Shown here: positions 35,862-47,839 of the stretch, piece after piece
Layout of the letters: the number at the start of each line of letters is the position of its first letter
Position numbering within the stretch: position 1 is the first letter of the stretch
Source of the DNA: Antarcticimicrobium luteum
GTDB taxonomy: Bacteria; Pseudomonadota; Alphaproteobacteria; Rhodobacterales; Rhodobacteraceae
Direction: 5' to 3'
Length of the DNA: 62,658 nt
NCBI RefSeq assembly: GCF_004358185.1
Contig: NZ_SMUV01000049.1
Span: 1 to 62,658 of the forward strand
The notes under the pieces: generated by a model
Told to the model about the DNA's origin: nothing
The model's database searches: none
The model's input: the letters and a program-made list of their open reading frames with translations, nothing else
Position numbers and translations under genes: made by a program

Positions 35862-36103
35862 TGTCCGCGGAGACGCGGGACACGCTGGCCGACGAGCTGG
35901 CCCGGGATACGCTGGCGGCGATGGAGGAGATCGGCGACGACCGGCTCTATACCGAAGTGGCCAAGGCCCTGGGCGCCTCGTCGCAATCGCTTGAAGAGGC
36001 GTTCCTGACCTCCGTCCGGGTGCGCCTGGCCGAGCGCAACGGGCGGCGGTTTCTGGAATCCCACCTCGCCGCGGCGCGTGCCGGCAAAAAGCCGACCGTA
36101 TGA
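35861..36103 (+). CDS. Small helical protein of unknown function
   Basis: 80 residues (MSAETRDTLADELARDTLAA; SSQSLEEAFLTSVRVRLAER), predicted entirely helical and acidic in its first half. One-base overlap with the hydrolase and a four-base overlap with the HD gene place it in a three-gene operon. No family recognised. Confidence 0.75.
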   Translation: MSAETRDTLADELARDTLAAMEEIGDDRLYTEVAKALGASSQSLEEAFLTSVRVRLAERNGRRFLESHLAAARAGKKPTV

Positions 36104-36702
36104 GCGGCCACATGACCGACAGGCTCGATGCGCAGATCGCCTTTCTGAAGGAGGCGGACAAACTCAAGTCCGTGTTGCGCGCCTCGCGGCTGATTTCCGC
36201 CGATCGGCATGAAAACTCGGCCGAGCACAGCTGGCACATCATGCTGCACGCGCTGGTTCTGGCCGATCAGGCGGGGCCGCAGGTGCGCATCGACCGGGTG
36301 CTGCGGATGCTGTTGCTGCATGACATCGTCGAGATCGACGCCGGCGACGCGCCGATTCACGGCGATGTCGATCATGTCGCCATGGCCCGCGCCGAGGCCG
36401 AGGCCGCCCGCCGCCTGTTTGGCCTGCTGCCCGCCGATCAGGCCGACGATTTCCGCACCCTCTGGGAGGAGTTCGAGGCCGCCGAAACCCCCGATGCCCT
36501 GTTTGCCAAGGCGATCGACCGGTTCCAGACCCCGGTGATCAACCTGGAAAACGGCGGCGGCACCTGGACGGAATACCGGGTGACGCTGGAACAACTCGAC
36601 ACCCGCGTCGGGGTTCCGATCCGGCGCGGCGCGCCGGGGCTGTGGGACTGGCTCCAACCCAGACTTGCCGCCTTTTTCAGCGCGGGCGCCCGCAGCGACT
36701 GA
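36100..36702 (+). CDS. HD-domain phosphohydrolase (YfbR/HDDC2-like)
   Basis: 200 residues. Metal ligands His37, His43 and His46 in [11 protein letters not shown] and His74-Asp75 in [10 protein letters not shown] form the HD site, and [17 protein letters not shown] is typical of the HDDC2/YfbR group of 5'-deoxynucleotidase-like enzymes acting on nucleotide monophosphates. The start overlaps the previous stop as [12 protein letters not shown] at 36112 is an alternative. Confidence 0.87.
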   Translation: MSGHMTDRLDAQIAFLKEADKLKSVLRASRLISADRHENSAEHSWHIMLHALVLADQAGPQVRIDRVLRMLLLHDIVEIDAGDAPIHGDVDHVAMARAEAEAARRLFGLLPADQADDFRTLWEEFEAAETPDALFAKAIDRFQTPVINLENGGGTWTEYRVTLEQLDTRVGVPIRRGAPGLWDWLQPRLAAFFSAGARSD

Positions 36703-36729
36703 AACCCCGGGCGCCGGGCTGCGACATTT

Positions 36730-36747
36730 CGGTATACGTCGGTATAC
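36730..36747. promoter_or_regulatory. Tandem CGGTATAC repeat upstream of icd
   Basis: CGGTATAC occurs at 36730-36737 and again at 36740-36747, a ten-base period so both copies face the same side of the helix. The GTATAC core is palindromic and of the type read by GntR/FadR-class regulators. It lies 74 bp before the icd start. Confidence 0.5.
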
Positions 36748-36820
36748 AACCTTTCGTTCCGCCGGCCTTTGCGCTAGGCCGCGCAACAGCAGCCACGGCG
36801 GAACAAAAGGACCGGGACCG

Positions 36821-38035
36821 ATGACCAAGATCAAGGTTGAGAACCCCGTCGTCGATATCGACGGCGATGAAATGACCCGCATCATCTGGGATTTCATAAA
36901 GCAAAAGCTGATCCTGCCCTATCTGGACATCGATCTGCTGTACTATGATTTGAGCATTCAGGAACGCGACCGCACCGACGACCGGATCACCGTGGACGCG
37001 GCAATGAAGATCAAGGAGGTCGGCGTCGGCGTCAAATGCGCCACCATCACCCCGGACGAGGCCCGGGTCGAGGAATTCGGCCTCAAGCGGATGTACCCCA
37101 GCCCCAACGGCACCATCCGCAACATCCTTGGCGGCGTGGTGTTCCGCGCGCCGATCATCTGCCAGAACGTGCCGCGCCTGGTGCCGGGCTGGACCAAGCC
37201 CATCGTGGTGGGCCGCCATGCCTTTGGCGATCAGTACAAGGCCACCGATTTCCGTTTTCCCGGGGCCGGCAAGATCACCCTGAAGTTCGAGGGCGAGGAC
37301 GGCACCGTGATCGAGAAAGAGGTCTATGACGCCCCCTCCGCCGGCGTGACCATGGCGATGTACAACCTCGACGCCTCGATCATCGACTTTGCCCGCGCCT
37401 CGCTGACCTACGGGCTCAACCTGGGCTGGCCGGTCTATCTGTCGACCAAGAACACCATCATGAAGGCCTATGACGGCCGCTTCAAGGATCTGTTCCAGCA
37501 GGTGTTCGAGGAGGAATTCGCCGAGGCCTTCAAGGACAAGGGCATCTGGTACGAACACCGTCTGATCGACGATATGGTCGCCAGCTCGCTGAAGTGGTCG
37601 GGCGGTTATGTCTGGGCCTGCAAGAACTACGACGGCGACGTGCAGTCCGACACCGTGGCGCAGGGCTTCGGCTCGCTTGGCATGATGACCTCGCAGTTGA
37701 TGACGCCGGACGGACAGATCGTCGAGGCCGAGGCGGCGCATGGCACCGTCACCCGCCACTATCGCCAGCACCAGCAGGGCAAGGCGACCTCGACCAATTC
37801 GATCGCCTCGATCTACGCCTGGACCGGCGGGCTGAAACACCGCGCCAAGCTCGACGGCAATGGGGCGCTGCAGAGCTTTGCCGAAACGCTGGAGCGGGTG
37901 GTGGTCGACACCGTCGAGGCCGGTTTCATGACCAAGGATCTGGCGCTGCTGGTGGGGCCCGACCAGAAATGGCTGACCACGATCGGCTTTCTCGAAAAGG
38001 TGGACGAAAACCTGAACGCGGCGCTGGCCGGCTGA
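36821..38035 (+). CDS. icd: NADP-dependent isocitrate dehydrogenase
   Basis: 404 residues beginning [20 protein letters not shown], the start of the dimeric, eukaryote-like (subfamily II) isocitrate dehydrogenase. Further markers are [16 protein letters not shown], the KYP-type substrate region around [14 protein letters not shown], and the metal-site segment [11 protein letters not shown]. It turns isocitrate into 2-oxoglutarate in the TCA cycle and makes NADPH. It has its own promoter region with the tandem repeat above and a terminator after it. Confidence 0.97.
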   Translation: MTKIKVENPVVDIDGDEMTRIIWDFIKQKLILPYLDIDLLYYDLSIQERDRTDDRITVDAAMKIKEVGVGVKCATITPDEARVEEFGLKRMYPSPNGTIRNILGGVVFRAPIICQNVPRLVPGWTKPIVVGRHAFGDQYKATDFRFPGAGKITLKFEGEDGTVIEKEVYDAPSAGVTMAMYNLDASIIDFARASLTYGLNLGWPVYLSTKNTIMKAYDGRFKDLFQQVFEEEFAEAFKDKGIWYEHRLIDDMVASSLKWSGGYVWACKNYDGDVQSDTVAQGFGSLGMMTSQLMTPDGQIVEAEAAHGTVTRHYRQHQQGKATSTNSIASIYAWTGGLKHRAKLDGNGALQSFAETLERVVVDTVEAGFMTKDLALLVGPDQKWLTTIGFLEKVDENLNAALAG

Positions 38036-38065
38036 CCCCGGCGGCGGCCGGCGACGGTGATCGGT

Positions 38066-38094
38066 GCCGCCCCTTGCCGGGGGCGGCGCTTTTT
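38066..38094 (+). terminator. Terminator after icd
   Basis: GCCGCCCC, six-base loop, GGGGCGGC, then GC and five T residues; begins 31 bp after the icd stop. Confidence 0.88.
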
Positions 38095-38153
38095 CGTTGC
38101 CCCGGCGCCCGGATCTCGGGCAGAGGGGAGCGGAGCAACCGACGGAGGCCGCG

Positions 38154-38489
38154 ATGCCCGCGCATTACATTTACCTGATCCTCGCCGTGGCGGCGGAAAC
38201 CATCGGCACCTCGGCCCTGCAGGCCAGCCAGCAGTTCACCCGGTTGCTGCCCTCGGTTCTGGTGGTGGCGGGCTATGCGATCAGCTTCTATCTGATGGCG
38301 CTGGTGCTGCGGGAGATGCCGGTGGGCATCGTCTATGCGATCTGGTCGGGGCTGGGCATCGTATTCATCGCGCTGATCGGATTCGTCGTCTTCGGCCAGC
38401 GGCTGGATCTGCCCGCGGTGCTCGGGCTGGGGATGATCATCGGCGGGATCCTGGTCATCAACCTGTTCTCCGGCAGCACCACCCACTGA
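38154..38489 (+). CDS. SMR-family multidrug/cation efflux protein (EmrE-like)
   Basis: 111 residues with four transmembrane helices. The membrane-embedded glutamate is Glu15 in AVAAETIGTSAL, and VYAIWSGLG and GLGMIIGGILVIN are the other SMR signatures. It works as an antiparallel or mixed dimer exchanging protons for quaternary cations or guanidinium-like compounds. GAGG precedes the ATG. No riboswitch-like structure was seen upstream. Confidence 0.93.
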   Translation: MPAHYIYLILAVAAETIGTSALQASQQFTRLLPSVLVVAGYAISFYLMALVLREMPVGIVYAIWSGLGIVFIALIGFVVFGQRLDLPAVLGLGMIIGGILVINLFSGSTTH

Positions 38490-38563
38490 GCCGCGCTTTT
38501 ACGCTGGCCTTCTGCGGTGCAGCAGGCTATGCGGCCCACAATCCCCGATTTGAGGCTGACTTT

Positions 38564-40381
38564 ATGGACCTTCGCAATATCGCGATCATCGCACACGTTG
38601 ACCACGGCAAAACCACGCTGGTTGACGAGCTGCTGAAACAATCCGGCGCTTTCCGTGAAAACCAGGCCGTGGCCGAACGCGCCATGGACAGCAACGACCT
38701 GGAACGCGAACGCGGCATCACCATCCTGGCCAAGGCGACCTCGGTCGAATGGAAAGGCACGCGGATCAACATCGTCGACACCCCCGGCCACGCCGATTTC
38801 GGCGGCGAGGTCGAGCGCATCCTGTCGATGGTGGACGGCGTCGTCCTGCTGGTGGATGCCGCCGAGGGGCCGATGCCGCAGACCAAGTTCGTGACCTCCA
38901 AGGCGCTGGCGCTGGGTCTGCGTCCGATCGTGGTGCTGAACAAGGTCGACAAGCCCGACGCCGAGCCCGACCGCGCGCTCAACGAGGTGTTCGACCTGTT
39001 CGCCTCGCTCGACGCCGATGACGATCAGCTGGATTTCCCGCATCTCTACGCCTCCGGCCGCTCCGGCTGGTGCGACGCCGAGCTGGACGGGCCGCGCAAG
39101 GATCTGCACGCGCTGTTCAACCTGGTCGTCAACCACGTGCCGGCGCCGAAACAGATCAAGCATCAGGACGAGGATTTCCGGATGCTGGCGACCACCCTGG
39201 GCGCCGATCCCTTTGTCGGCCGCATCCTGACCGGCCGGATCGAGACCGGCCGCGTCAAGGTCGGCCAGACGGTGCAGGCGCTGTCGCGGATCGGCCAGAA
39301 GATCGAACAGTTCCGGGTGACCCGGGTGCAGGCCTTTCGCGGCCTTGGCCAGAGCGACATCGACGAAGGCGAGGCCGGCGATATCGTCAGCATCGCCGGC
39401 ATGCAGAAGGCCACCGTGGCCGACACCATCTGCGCCCTGGCGGTGAGTGAACCGCTCGACGCCCAGCCGATCGACCCGCCGACCATTACCGTCACCTTCG
39501 GCATCAACGACAGCCCGCTGGCCGGCCGCGACGGCAAGAAGGTGCAGTCCCGCGTGATCCGCGACCGGCTGATGAAAGAGGCCGAAAGCAACGTCGCGAT
39601 CAAGATCGCCGACACCCCCGGCGGCGAGGCCTTCGAGGTCTCCGGCCGCGGCGAATTGCAGATGGGCGTTCTGATCGAGAACATGCGCCGCGAAGGCTTT
39701 GAGTTGTCGATCTCGCGCCCGCAGGTGATCATGCGCGAAGGCGAGAACGGCCAGAAGCTGGAGCCGATCGAAGAGGTCATTGTCGACGTCGACGACGAGT
39801 ATTCCGGCGCGGTGATCGAAAAACTCACCGGCACGCGCAAGGGCGATCTGGTCGAGATGCGCCAGAACGCCGGCAAGACCCGGCTTGTCGCCCATGTCCC
39901 CTCGCGCGGGCTGATCGGCTATCATGGCGAGTTTCTGACCGACACCCGCGGCACCGGCGTTCTGAACCGGGTGTTCCATGCCTGGGCGCCCTACAAGGGG
40001 CCGATCCCGGGACGGCGTCAGGGCGTGCTGATCTCGATGGAGGACGGCGAGGCAGTGGCCTATGCGCTGTGGAACCTGGAAGAGCGCGGCAAGCTGTTCA
40101 TCGGGGCGCAGGCCAAGGTCTATCAGGGCATGATCATCGGCGAGCACAGCCGCGACAACGACCTCGAGGTCAACCCGCTCAAGGGCAAGAAACTGACCAA
40201 CGTGCGGGCCTCGGGCACCGACGAGGCGGTAAAGCTGACGACGCCGGTGACGCTGTCGCTGGAAGAGGCCATCGCCTATATCAACGATGACGAGTTGGTG
40301 GAGGTGACGCCGAACGCGATCCGGTTGCGCAAACGCCATCTCGACCCGCATGAGCGGAAGCGGGCGGCAAGGTCCAACTGA
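38564..40381 (+). CDS. typA: Translational GTPase TypA/BipA
   Basis: 605 residues, a ribosome-associated GTPase involved in stress adaptation and 50S assembly. G1 [10 protein letters not shown] (9-18), G2 ERGITI, G3 [11 protein letters not shown]4 NKVDKPDA; the C-terminal half carries TypA-specific parts such as [11 protein letters not shown] and [18 protein letters not shown]. The length matches the family. The ATG at 38564 starts the conserved [15 protein letters not shown]; upstream extension is spurious. Confidence 0.97.
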   Translation: MDLRNIAIIAHVDHGKTTLVDELLKQSGAFRENQAVAERAMDSNDLERERGITILAKATSVEWKGTRINIVDTPGHADFGGEVERILSMVDGVVLLVDAAEGPMPQTKFVTSKALALGLRPIVVLNKVDKPDAEPDRALNEVFDLFASLDADDDQLDFPHLYASGRSGWCDAELDGPRKDLHALFNLVVNHVPAPKQIKHQDEDFRMLATTLGADPFVGRILTGRIETGRVKVGQTVQALSRIGQKIEQFRVTRVQAFRGLGQSDIDEGEAGDIVSIAGMQKATVADTICALAVSEPLDAQPIDPPTITVTFGINDSPLAGRDGKKVQSRVIRDRLMKEAESNVAIKIADTPGGEAFEVSGRGELQMGVLIENMRREGFELSISRPQVIMREGENGQKLEPIEEVIVDVDDEYSGAVIEKLTGTRKGDLVEMRQNAGKTRLVAHVPSRGLIGYHGEFLTDTRGTGVLNRVFHAWAPYKGPIPGRRQGVLISMEDGEAVAYALWNLEERGKLFIGAQAKVYQGMIIGEHSRDNDLEVNPLKGKKLTNVRASGTDEAVKLTTPVTLSLEEAIAYINDDELVEVTPNAIRLRKRHLDPHERKRAARSN

Positions 40382-40386
40382 TCCGT

Positions 40387-40411
40387 AAAGGCCGCCCTTT
40401 GGGCGGCCTTT
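40387..40411. terminator. Bidirectional terminator after typA
   Basis: AAAGGCCGCCC, three-base loop, GGGCGGCCTTT; A- and T-flanks on both sides, starting 6 bp after the typA stop. Confidence 0.82.
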
Positions 40412-40521
40412 GCTTATGCGCTGCCGCCGCCCCTTCGCCTCCCGGCGGGCGCGACGGCTGAGCGCCGGGGCGCTTTGATTTTCCCCAACTTGCGCTACTC
40501 TCTCTCCAAAGGGAGGAGCAT

Positions 40522-41103
40522 ATGCGCAAATTGCAAACCCAGGGCGTGCATCACATCACGCTGACCGGCGCCGACCGGCAGACCAGCATAGATTTCTGGG
40601 AGGGGGCGCTGGCCATGCCCTTTGTCTTCGACCAGCCGAATCTCGACAACCCGGACGAGGGCCACCTCTATTTCGATCCGGGCGACGGGCGGCTTATCAC
40701 CGTCTTCACCGACGAGACCCGCAGGCCCGATCCGCGCCGCACCCCGACCGAGCCGGGCTGCGTGCATCATCTGGCCTTCAACGTCTCCCGGGCGACCTTT
40801 TCCCAAGCGGTGACCCGGCTCGATGAACGCGGCATCCGCCATTCCGGGCCTAAGGATCGCGGGTTCATGGATTCGATCTATTTCACCGATCCGATGGGCC
40901 TTTTGATCGAACTGGCCTGTTACCGGTTCGAGCCGCCGGCGGGCTGTACCCATGCCGACGTGATGATCGAGGCGCATCGCCTCCGCGTCGCGCGCGGCGA
41001 TTACAACATCGCCGAAGAGCATCTGGCCGACGCCATCGAACTGCTGGTCACCCGCCGCCAGCAATCGCTGTCGCAGCATCGCGGGCCGGCCGACCCCTAC
41101 TGA
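40522..41103 (+). CDS. VOC-superfamily (glyoxalase/dioxygenase-like) protein
   Basis: 193 residues. The first His of a VOC site lies in GVHHITLTGADR, the second in CVHHLAFNV, and the Glu in DPMGLLIELACY, giving the His-His-Glu metal triad of the superfamily. Two beta-alpha-beta-beta-beta units fit one VOC domain; the C-terminal helical part (VARGDYNIAEEHLADAIELL) is extra. The substrate cannot be deduced. Strong GGAGGAG ribosome site. Confidence 0.85.
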   Translation: MRKLQTQGVHHITLTGADRQTSIDFWEGALAMPFVFDQPNLDNPDEGHLYFDPGDGRLITVFTDETRRPDPRRTPTEPGCVHHLAFNVSRATFSQAVTRLDERGIRHSGPKDRGFMDSIYFTDPMGLLIELACYRFEPPAGCTHADVMIEAHRLRVARGDYNIAEEHLADAIELLVTRRQQSLSQHRGPADPY

Positions 41104-41246
41104 GCCGCGCGGCGCATAAACCAAGGTCCTATACGGGGCAAAACCCACCCTTCGTGCAATGGCTGACGGCGCGAAGGGGGGATTAGCTGACGGTCATGGC
41201 GGCACACTGCGCCGCTCCGACCACTCAGGCAGACAAAGGATCAGCC

Positions 41247-41621
41247 ATGACATTTTTCACAGCTCGCCGCATCGCCCCCCTGCTCGGCGCGACCTTCATC
41301 GCCGTCGCCACAGTCGGCTCGGCCCAGGCCGATGGCCTGTTTCAGACCCAGACCCGGGCCATGTTCCAGAGCCGGACGATGACCATGGCGCAGGCGCGCC
41401 TTGCCGACGCCGTCGAGGTTCTGGACCGCAAGCAAATCCGGGACCGCACACGGACGCAAACGCGGGACCGCATCATGACCCAGGATCGCCTGCGCAGCGA
41501 TGACGCCACGGCCACGCGGACGCGCAGCCGCGCCGAATTCGGCGGTGCCGCCAGCAGCGGCGGCCGCGCAAGCGGCGGTGTCGCGGCCGGCGCCGGAAAC
41601 GGGTCCCCGGGGCGCAACTGA
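41247..41621 (+). CDS. Secreted Arg/Thr/Gln-rich low-complexity protein
   Basis: 124 residues. Residues 1-28 form a signal peptide (RRIAPLLGATFIAVATVGSA, cleavage expected after AQA). The mature part is a low-complexity, strongly basic sequence with repeated R-T-Q/R-D units (DRTRTQTRDRIMTQDRLRSD) ending in a glycine-rich tail. No family recognised. It is the first of three small genes of like size and likely envelope location. Confidence 0.65.
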   Translation: MTFFTARRIAPLLGATFIAVATVGSAQADGLFQTQTRAMFQSRTMTMAQARLADAVEVLDRKQIRDRTRTQTRDRIMTQDRLRSDDATATRTRSRAEFGGAASSGGRASGGVAAGAGNGSPGRN

Positions 41622-41749
41622 GCAATCTGCGCCCTGTCCCCCGCCAGGGCCGCCGCATGGGAATGCCCGTTCCCCAGGCGGCCCTGGCACCCTGCATTTC
41701 TCTCCGCGCATTGACACCCGGTGCCGCCGTTCCCAGTTTGGATCGCAAG

Positions 41750-42154
41750 ATGTTCGCGTTTCGTCATAACAGCCGGTTGATCGCCCCAGTTCTGCTGGGC
41801 GCGGCGCTGGCCCTGGCCGCCGCCCCTGCCGCCACCGCCGGCGAGGGCGTGGCCGAGCCCGTGGTCCGCTCGCTCACCGAAGAGGGGTATACCGTCACCG
41901 ATGTCAGCCGCACCTGGCTTGGCCGCATCCTGATCACCGCGCAAAACCGCCGGTTTCTGCGCGAGGTCGCGCTCGACCGCCGAACCGGCGCCATTCTGGG
42001 CGATCAGCGGTTCAGGCGGTCCGAAGCCGCTGATGCGCCCGCCGACGGCGCCCCGGCCGGAAACGGCGGGACGGGCGGCGGCGGCGGTACGGGTCCAGGC
42101 GGCGCCGGCGGCAGCGGCGGCGGGTCCGGTGGAGGCGCAGGCAACGGTGGCTGA
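41750..42154 (+). CDS. Secreted PepSY-like protein with glycine-rich tail
   Basis: 134 residues: signal peptide at 1-30 (LIAPVLLGAALALAAAPAA), then a short beta-alpha-beta domain resembling PepSY (VRSLTEEGYTVTDVSRTWLG, then VALDRRTGAILGDQRF), then a glycine-rich tail of about 35 residues. PepSY-like domains often bind or inhibit peptidases or sense envelope state. The tail resembles the one ending the preceding protein. Start 41750 is the ATG before the signal peptide. Confidence 0.7.
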   Translation: MFAFRHNSRLIAPVLLGAALALAAAPAATAGEGVAEPVVRSLTEEGYTVTDVSRTWLGRILITAQNRRFLREVALDRRTGAILGDQRFRRSEAADAPADGAPAGNGGTGGGGGTGPGGAGGSGGGSGGGAGNGG

Positions 42155-42214
42155 CCTGATCCCCCCAGGTTCGGCCGGGCGCCCTCGGAACGCCTCCCCG
42201 AACGACCACCCCCG

Positions 42215-42694
42215 ATGCTGAACCGTCCCTTTATCGTCTGGCTTCTGGTGGCGATCCAGGCGCTGTGCGGCGCCTATTTCCTGTGGGAAATCGCCGCCTC
42301 CATCCTCGGCCTGCCCACCCTGCCGCTGCGCTGGCAGACCAGAGAGCTGGTGCAGATCGGCGCCAGCCTCGGGCTGATCCTGGGGGCATTTCTGGGCGTG
42401 GTCCTTGCGCGCGAGGCGACCCGCGCCGGAACCCGGGCCGAGACGGCGCGCCGCCTGACCTCGGGGCGGTTCACCGAGGTGGTGGCCGAGTATTTCCGGC
42501 GGTTCGACCTTACCCCGGCCGAGACCGATGTCGCCTGGCTTCTGCTCAAGGGCATGGCGATAGGGGAAATCGCCGATCTGCGCGCGACCAGGCTTGGTAC
42601 GGTCAAGGCGCAATGTTCGTCGATCTACCGAAAATCCGGGGTCAGCGGGAAATCGCAATTCATTTCCCAGATCGTCGAAGACCTGCTGCTCTGA
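42215..42694 (+). CDS. Membrane-anchored LuxR-type helix-turn-helix protein
   Basis: 159 residues: two transmembrane helices (FIVWLLVAIQALCGAYFLW and LVQIGASLGLILGAFLGVVL), a linker, then a C-terminal LuxR-type helix-turn-helix (LTPAETDVAWLLLKGMAIGE, then RLGTVKAQCSSIYRKSGV). There is no receiver or ligand domain, so it may be a membrane-tethered regulator that reads envelope signals. The two preceding genes for secreted proteins could encode the signal partners; this is inference from order. Confidence 0.85.
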   Translation: MLNRPFIVWLLVAIQALCGAYFLWEIAASILGLPTLPLRWQTRELVQIGASLGLILGAFLGVVLAREATRAGTRAETARRLTSGRFTEVVAEYFRRFDLTPAETDVAWLLLKGMAIGEIADLRATRLGTVKAQCSSIYRKSGVSGKSQFISQIVEDLLL

Positions 42695-42740
42695 CCGAAA
42701 GAGCGGCCCGCAATGGGCCGCCCCGACGCTTTGCTTGAGC

Positions 42741-43028
42741 CTACTCGCTGGTCTCGACGACCATCAACTCGCGCTCGGACGCGCCGCGCGCATGGCTCAG
42801 CGCCTCCTGGTATTCGGGCGAGTGATAGCAATCCACCGCCGCCTCGACGGTCGGGAATTTGGCGACCACGTTGCGCGGCCGTTCCTTGCCCTCAAGCTGA
42901 ACGAACTTGCCGCCACGGGCGATGAACTCGCCGCCGTGCTTGGCGATCGCGGGGCCCGCCAGCTTGGCATATTTGCCATAGGCCTCTTCGTCGGTCACCG
43001 TCACATGCGCAATCCAGAGTGCACCCAT
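42741..43028 (-). CDS. DUF1330-family protein
   Basis: 95 residues (MGALWIAHVTVTDEEAYGKY; KFPTVEAAVDCYHSPEYQEA), matching the small ferredoxin-like DUF1330 fold; a similar pattern occurs in many proteobacteria without known role. It follows alaS with one base between stop and start, so is probably co-transcribed with it. Confidence 0.9.
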   Translation of the reverse strand: MGALWIAHVTVTDEEAYGKYAKLAGPAIAKHGGEFIARGGKFVQLEGKERPRNVVAKFPTVEAAVDCYHSPEYQEALSHARGASERELMVVETSE

Positions 43029-43029
43029 C

Positions 43030-45687
<2,658 letters not shown>

Positions 45688-45844
45688 TGCATGTCTCTTG
45701 ACGGGCTGAGTGGGTGACCGGGAAATCCCGTTTGCGCTGGTTTATCGCCCCGCCCCTGCACTGTCCACCGCCCGCGCACAGGCACCGGCATTCGGGATCC
45801 CGCAATCGGGGTCCGGCAATCGGGGCCGCGCGGACCGAGGCATG

Positions 45845-45877
45845 AAAAAACGGGGCGCTCCGTACCGGCGCGCCCCG
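45845..45877 (-). terminator. Terminator after recA
   Basis: On the minus strand CGGGGCGC, loop, GCGCCCCG, then six T residues. It ends recA transcription about 100 bp past the stop. The rest of the recA-alaS gap (45688-45972) shows no gene. Confidence 0.88.
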
Positions 45878-45972
45878 CTGTCATTTCGTCCATGCCCGGC
45901 GGCGCCGGGAACCGTTTCCCCGGGCGCGGGCCTTCTGCATCTCAAGACTCTCGGACCTCAAACCTCAGAAAA

Positions 45973-47043
45973 TCAGGCCTCGAGAATATCGTCGCCCTCT
46001 TCGTCCGGTGCGCCGCCATCGAATTCCAGCCCGTGCGCGGCGCGGATCTTGTCCTCGATCTCCAGCGCGATGGCACTGTGTTCGCGCAGGAACTGCTTGG
46101 CATTCTCGCGGCCCTGGCCGATGCGCTCGTCGCCATAGCTGAACCAGGACCCGGATTTGTTGACCACCCCGGCCTTGATGCCGAGATCCAGCAGCTCGCC
46201 CATCTTGGAGATGCCCTCGCCATACATGATGTCGAATTCCACCTGCTTGAACGGCGGCGCCACCTTGTTCTTGACGATCTTGACCCGGGTCGCGTTGCCG
46301 ACCACCTCGTCGCGGTCCTTGACCGCCCCGATGCGGCGGATGTCGAGCCGGACCGAGGAATAGAATTTCAGGGCGTTGCCCCCGGAGGTGGTCTCCGGGC
46401 TGCCGAACATCACGCCGATCTTCATCCGGATCTGGTTGATGAAGATCACCATGCAGTTGGACCGGCTGATCGAGCCGGTCAGCTTGCGCATCGCCTGACT
46501 CATCAACCGGGCCTGCACGCCGACGCTGGAATCGCCCATTTCGCCCTCGAGCTCGGATTTCGGCGTCAGCGCGGCGACCGAATCGACCACCACCATGTTC
46601 ACCGCACCGGAGCGCACCAGCGTGTCGGTGATTTCCAGCGCCTGCTCGCCGGTGTCGGGCTGCGAGATCAGCAGCTCGTCCAGATCCACCCCCAGTTTGC
46701 GGGCATATAGCGGATCCAGCGCGTGTTCGGCGTCGACAAAGGCGCAGACGCCGCCCCGTTTCTGCTGCTCGGCGATGCAATGCAGCGTCAAGGTGGTCTT
46801 GCCCGAGCTTTCCGGCCCGTAGATCTCGACGATCCGCCCCATCGGCAGCCCGCCGATGCCAAGCGCGATGTCCAGCCCCAGAGAGCCGGTGGAACTTGCC
46901 TCGATCTCCGGCAACGGGTTGTCGCCGCCCAGCTTCATGATCGACCCCTTGCCGAACTGCCGTTCGATCTGGGCCAGCGCGCTGTCGAGCGCCTTTTGCT
47001 TGTCCGCGTTCTGCTTGCTGCTCATTGTCAGAAGATCCGCCAT
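45973..47043 (-). CDS. recA: RecA recombinase
   Basis: 356 residues from [11 protein letters not shown]. Walker [10 protein letters not shown] at 76-84, followed by the [10 protein letters not shown] segment, the loop L1 region [18 protein letters not shown] and L2 [16 protein letters not shown]. It performs strand exchange and activates LexA self-cleavage. The start is placed at 47043 with GGAAGG upstream; an SOS box lies 57 bp further up. Confidence 0.98.
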   Translation of the reverse strand: MADLLTMSSKQNADKQKALDSALAQIERQFGKGSIMKLGGDNPLPEIEASSTGSLGLDIALGIGGLPMGRIVEIYGPESSGKTTLTLHCIAEQQKRGGVCAFVDAEHALDPLYARKLGVDLDELLISQPDTGEQALEITDTLVRSGAVNMVVVDSVAALTPKSELEGEMGDSSVGVQARLMSQAMRKLTGSISRSNCMVIFINQIRMKIGVMFGSPETTSGGNALKFYSSVRLDIRRIGAVKDRDEVVGNATRVKIVKNKVAPPFKQVEFDIMYGEGISKMGELLDLGIKAGVVNKSGSWFSYGDERIGQGRENAKQFLREHSAIALEIEDKIRAAHGLEFDGGAPDEEGDDILEA

Positions 47044-47099
47044 AATCCCGTTCACCTTCCTTATTGTCACACCCGGTCCCGGGCGGCAATCGCCGGTTT

Positions 47100-47114
47100 G
47101 TTCGCCTCTTGTTC
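47100..47114 (-). promoter_or_regulatory. SOS (LexA) box of recA
   Basis: GTTC-N7-GTTC (plus strand 47100-47114) exactly fits the direct-repeat LexA site known in Alphaproteobacteria, in the promoter region of recA. LexA bound here would repress recA until DNA damage. Confidence 0.9.
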
Positions 47115-47236
47115 CTTATGAGGGCAAAAGGGGAACATTTCAATGGAAAACTTGCGCCCCCAACCGTTTCGTATTTGAGTTAAATTAGCGTTTACGGCAG
47201 TCTTGGCCGGATCCGATCAAAAGGGTAAAAGGCTAA

Positions 47237-47830
47237 ATGCTTGTTTTCTATAAGGAACGACTTGTCTTCCTGTCGGTGCCCAAAACCGGCACCACCGCCT
47301 ATGAGACCGCTCTGCGGGATCGCGCCGACATCGTCATTTCCGATCCGCCTGAGCTGAAGCACGCGCCGGTCTATCGCTATAACCGGTTTTTCCGCCCGAT
47401 GTTCGACAAGGTCTGTCATGCCGAGATGGAGACGCTGGCGGTGATGCGCGAGCCGGTCAGCTGGCTGGGGAGCTGGTATCGCTACCGCCGCCGGCCCTTC
47501 ATGCTGGGAAAGCCCAATGCAACCCATGAGGTCAGTTTCGACGATTTCGTCGCCGCCTATCTCAAGGGCGACAGACCGGGGTTCGCCAATGTGGGCAGCC
47601 AGGCCAAATTTCTGGAGCCGCGCCCCAACGGGCTCCGCGTCACCCACCTGTTCCGCTACGAGGATCCCGGCCGGCTGACCCACTTTCTCGAACAGCGTCT
47701 CGGCACCGGGATCGAGACCGCGCGCGAGAACGTCTCGCCCGAAATGGAGCTGGAGCTCTCGGCCGGGACAGAGGCCCGTTATCGCCGCAAATGCGCCGAG
47801 GAATTCGCCCTCTACGACAGTATCGGCTGA
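47237..47830 (+). CDS. Sulfotransferase-like protein
   Basis: 197 residues. SVPKTGTTAYETAL is a PAPS 5'-phosphosulfate-binding-like loop, and TLAVMREPVSWLGSWYRYRR resembles the 3'-phosphate-binding region of sulfotransferase-like proteins. Residue FLEPRPNGLRVTHLFRYED lies near the C terminus. Substrate unknown; similar small enzymes in roseobacters modify polysaccharides or lipids. It stands alone between recA and cckA. Confidence 0.82.
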   Translation: MLVFYKERLVFLSVPKTGTTAYETALRDRADIVISDPPELKHAPVYRYNRFFRPMFDKVCHAEMETLAVMREPVSWLGSWYRYRRRPFMLGKPNATHEVSFDDFVAAYLKGDRPGFANVGSQAKFLEPRPNGLRVTHLFRYEDPGRLTHFLEQRLGTGIETARENVSPEMELELSAGTEARYRRKCAEEFALYDSIG

Positions 47831-47839
47831 TCCCCGGCG

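Noticed and set aside
38333-40351. 672-codon minus-strand ORF opposite typA
   Set aside because: Overlaps clear GTPase motifs on the plus strand and has no ribosome site or recognisable domain.
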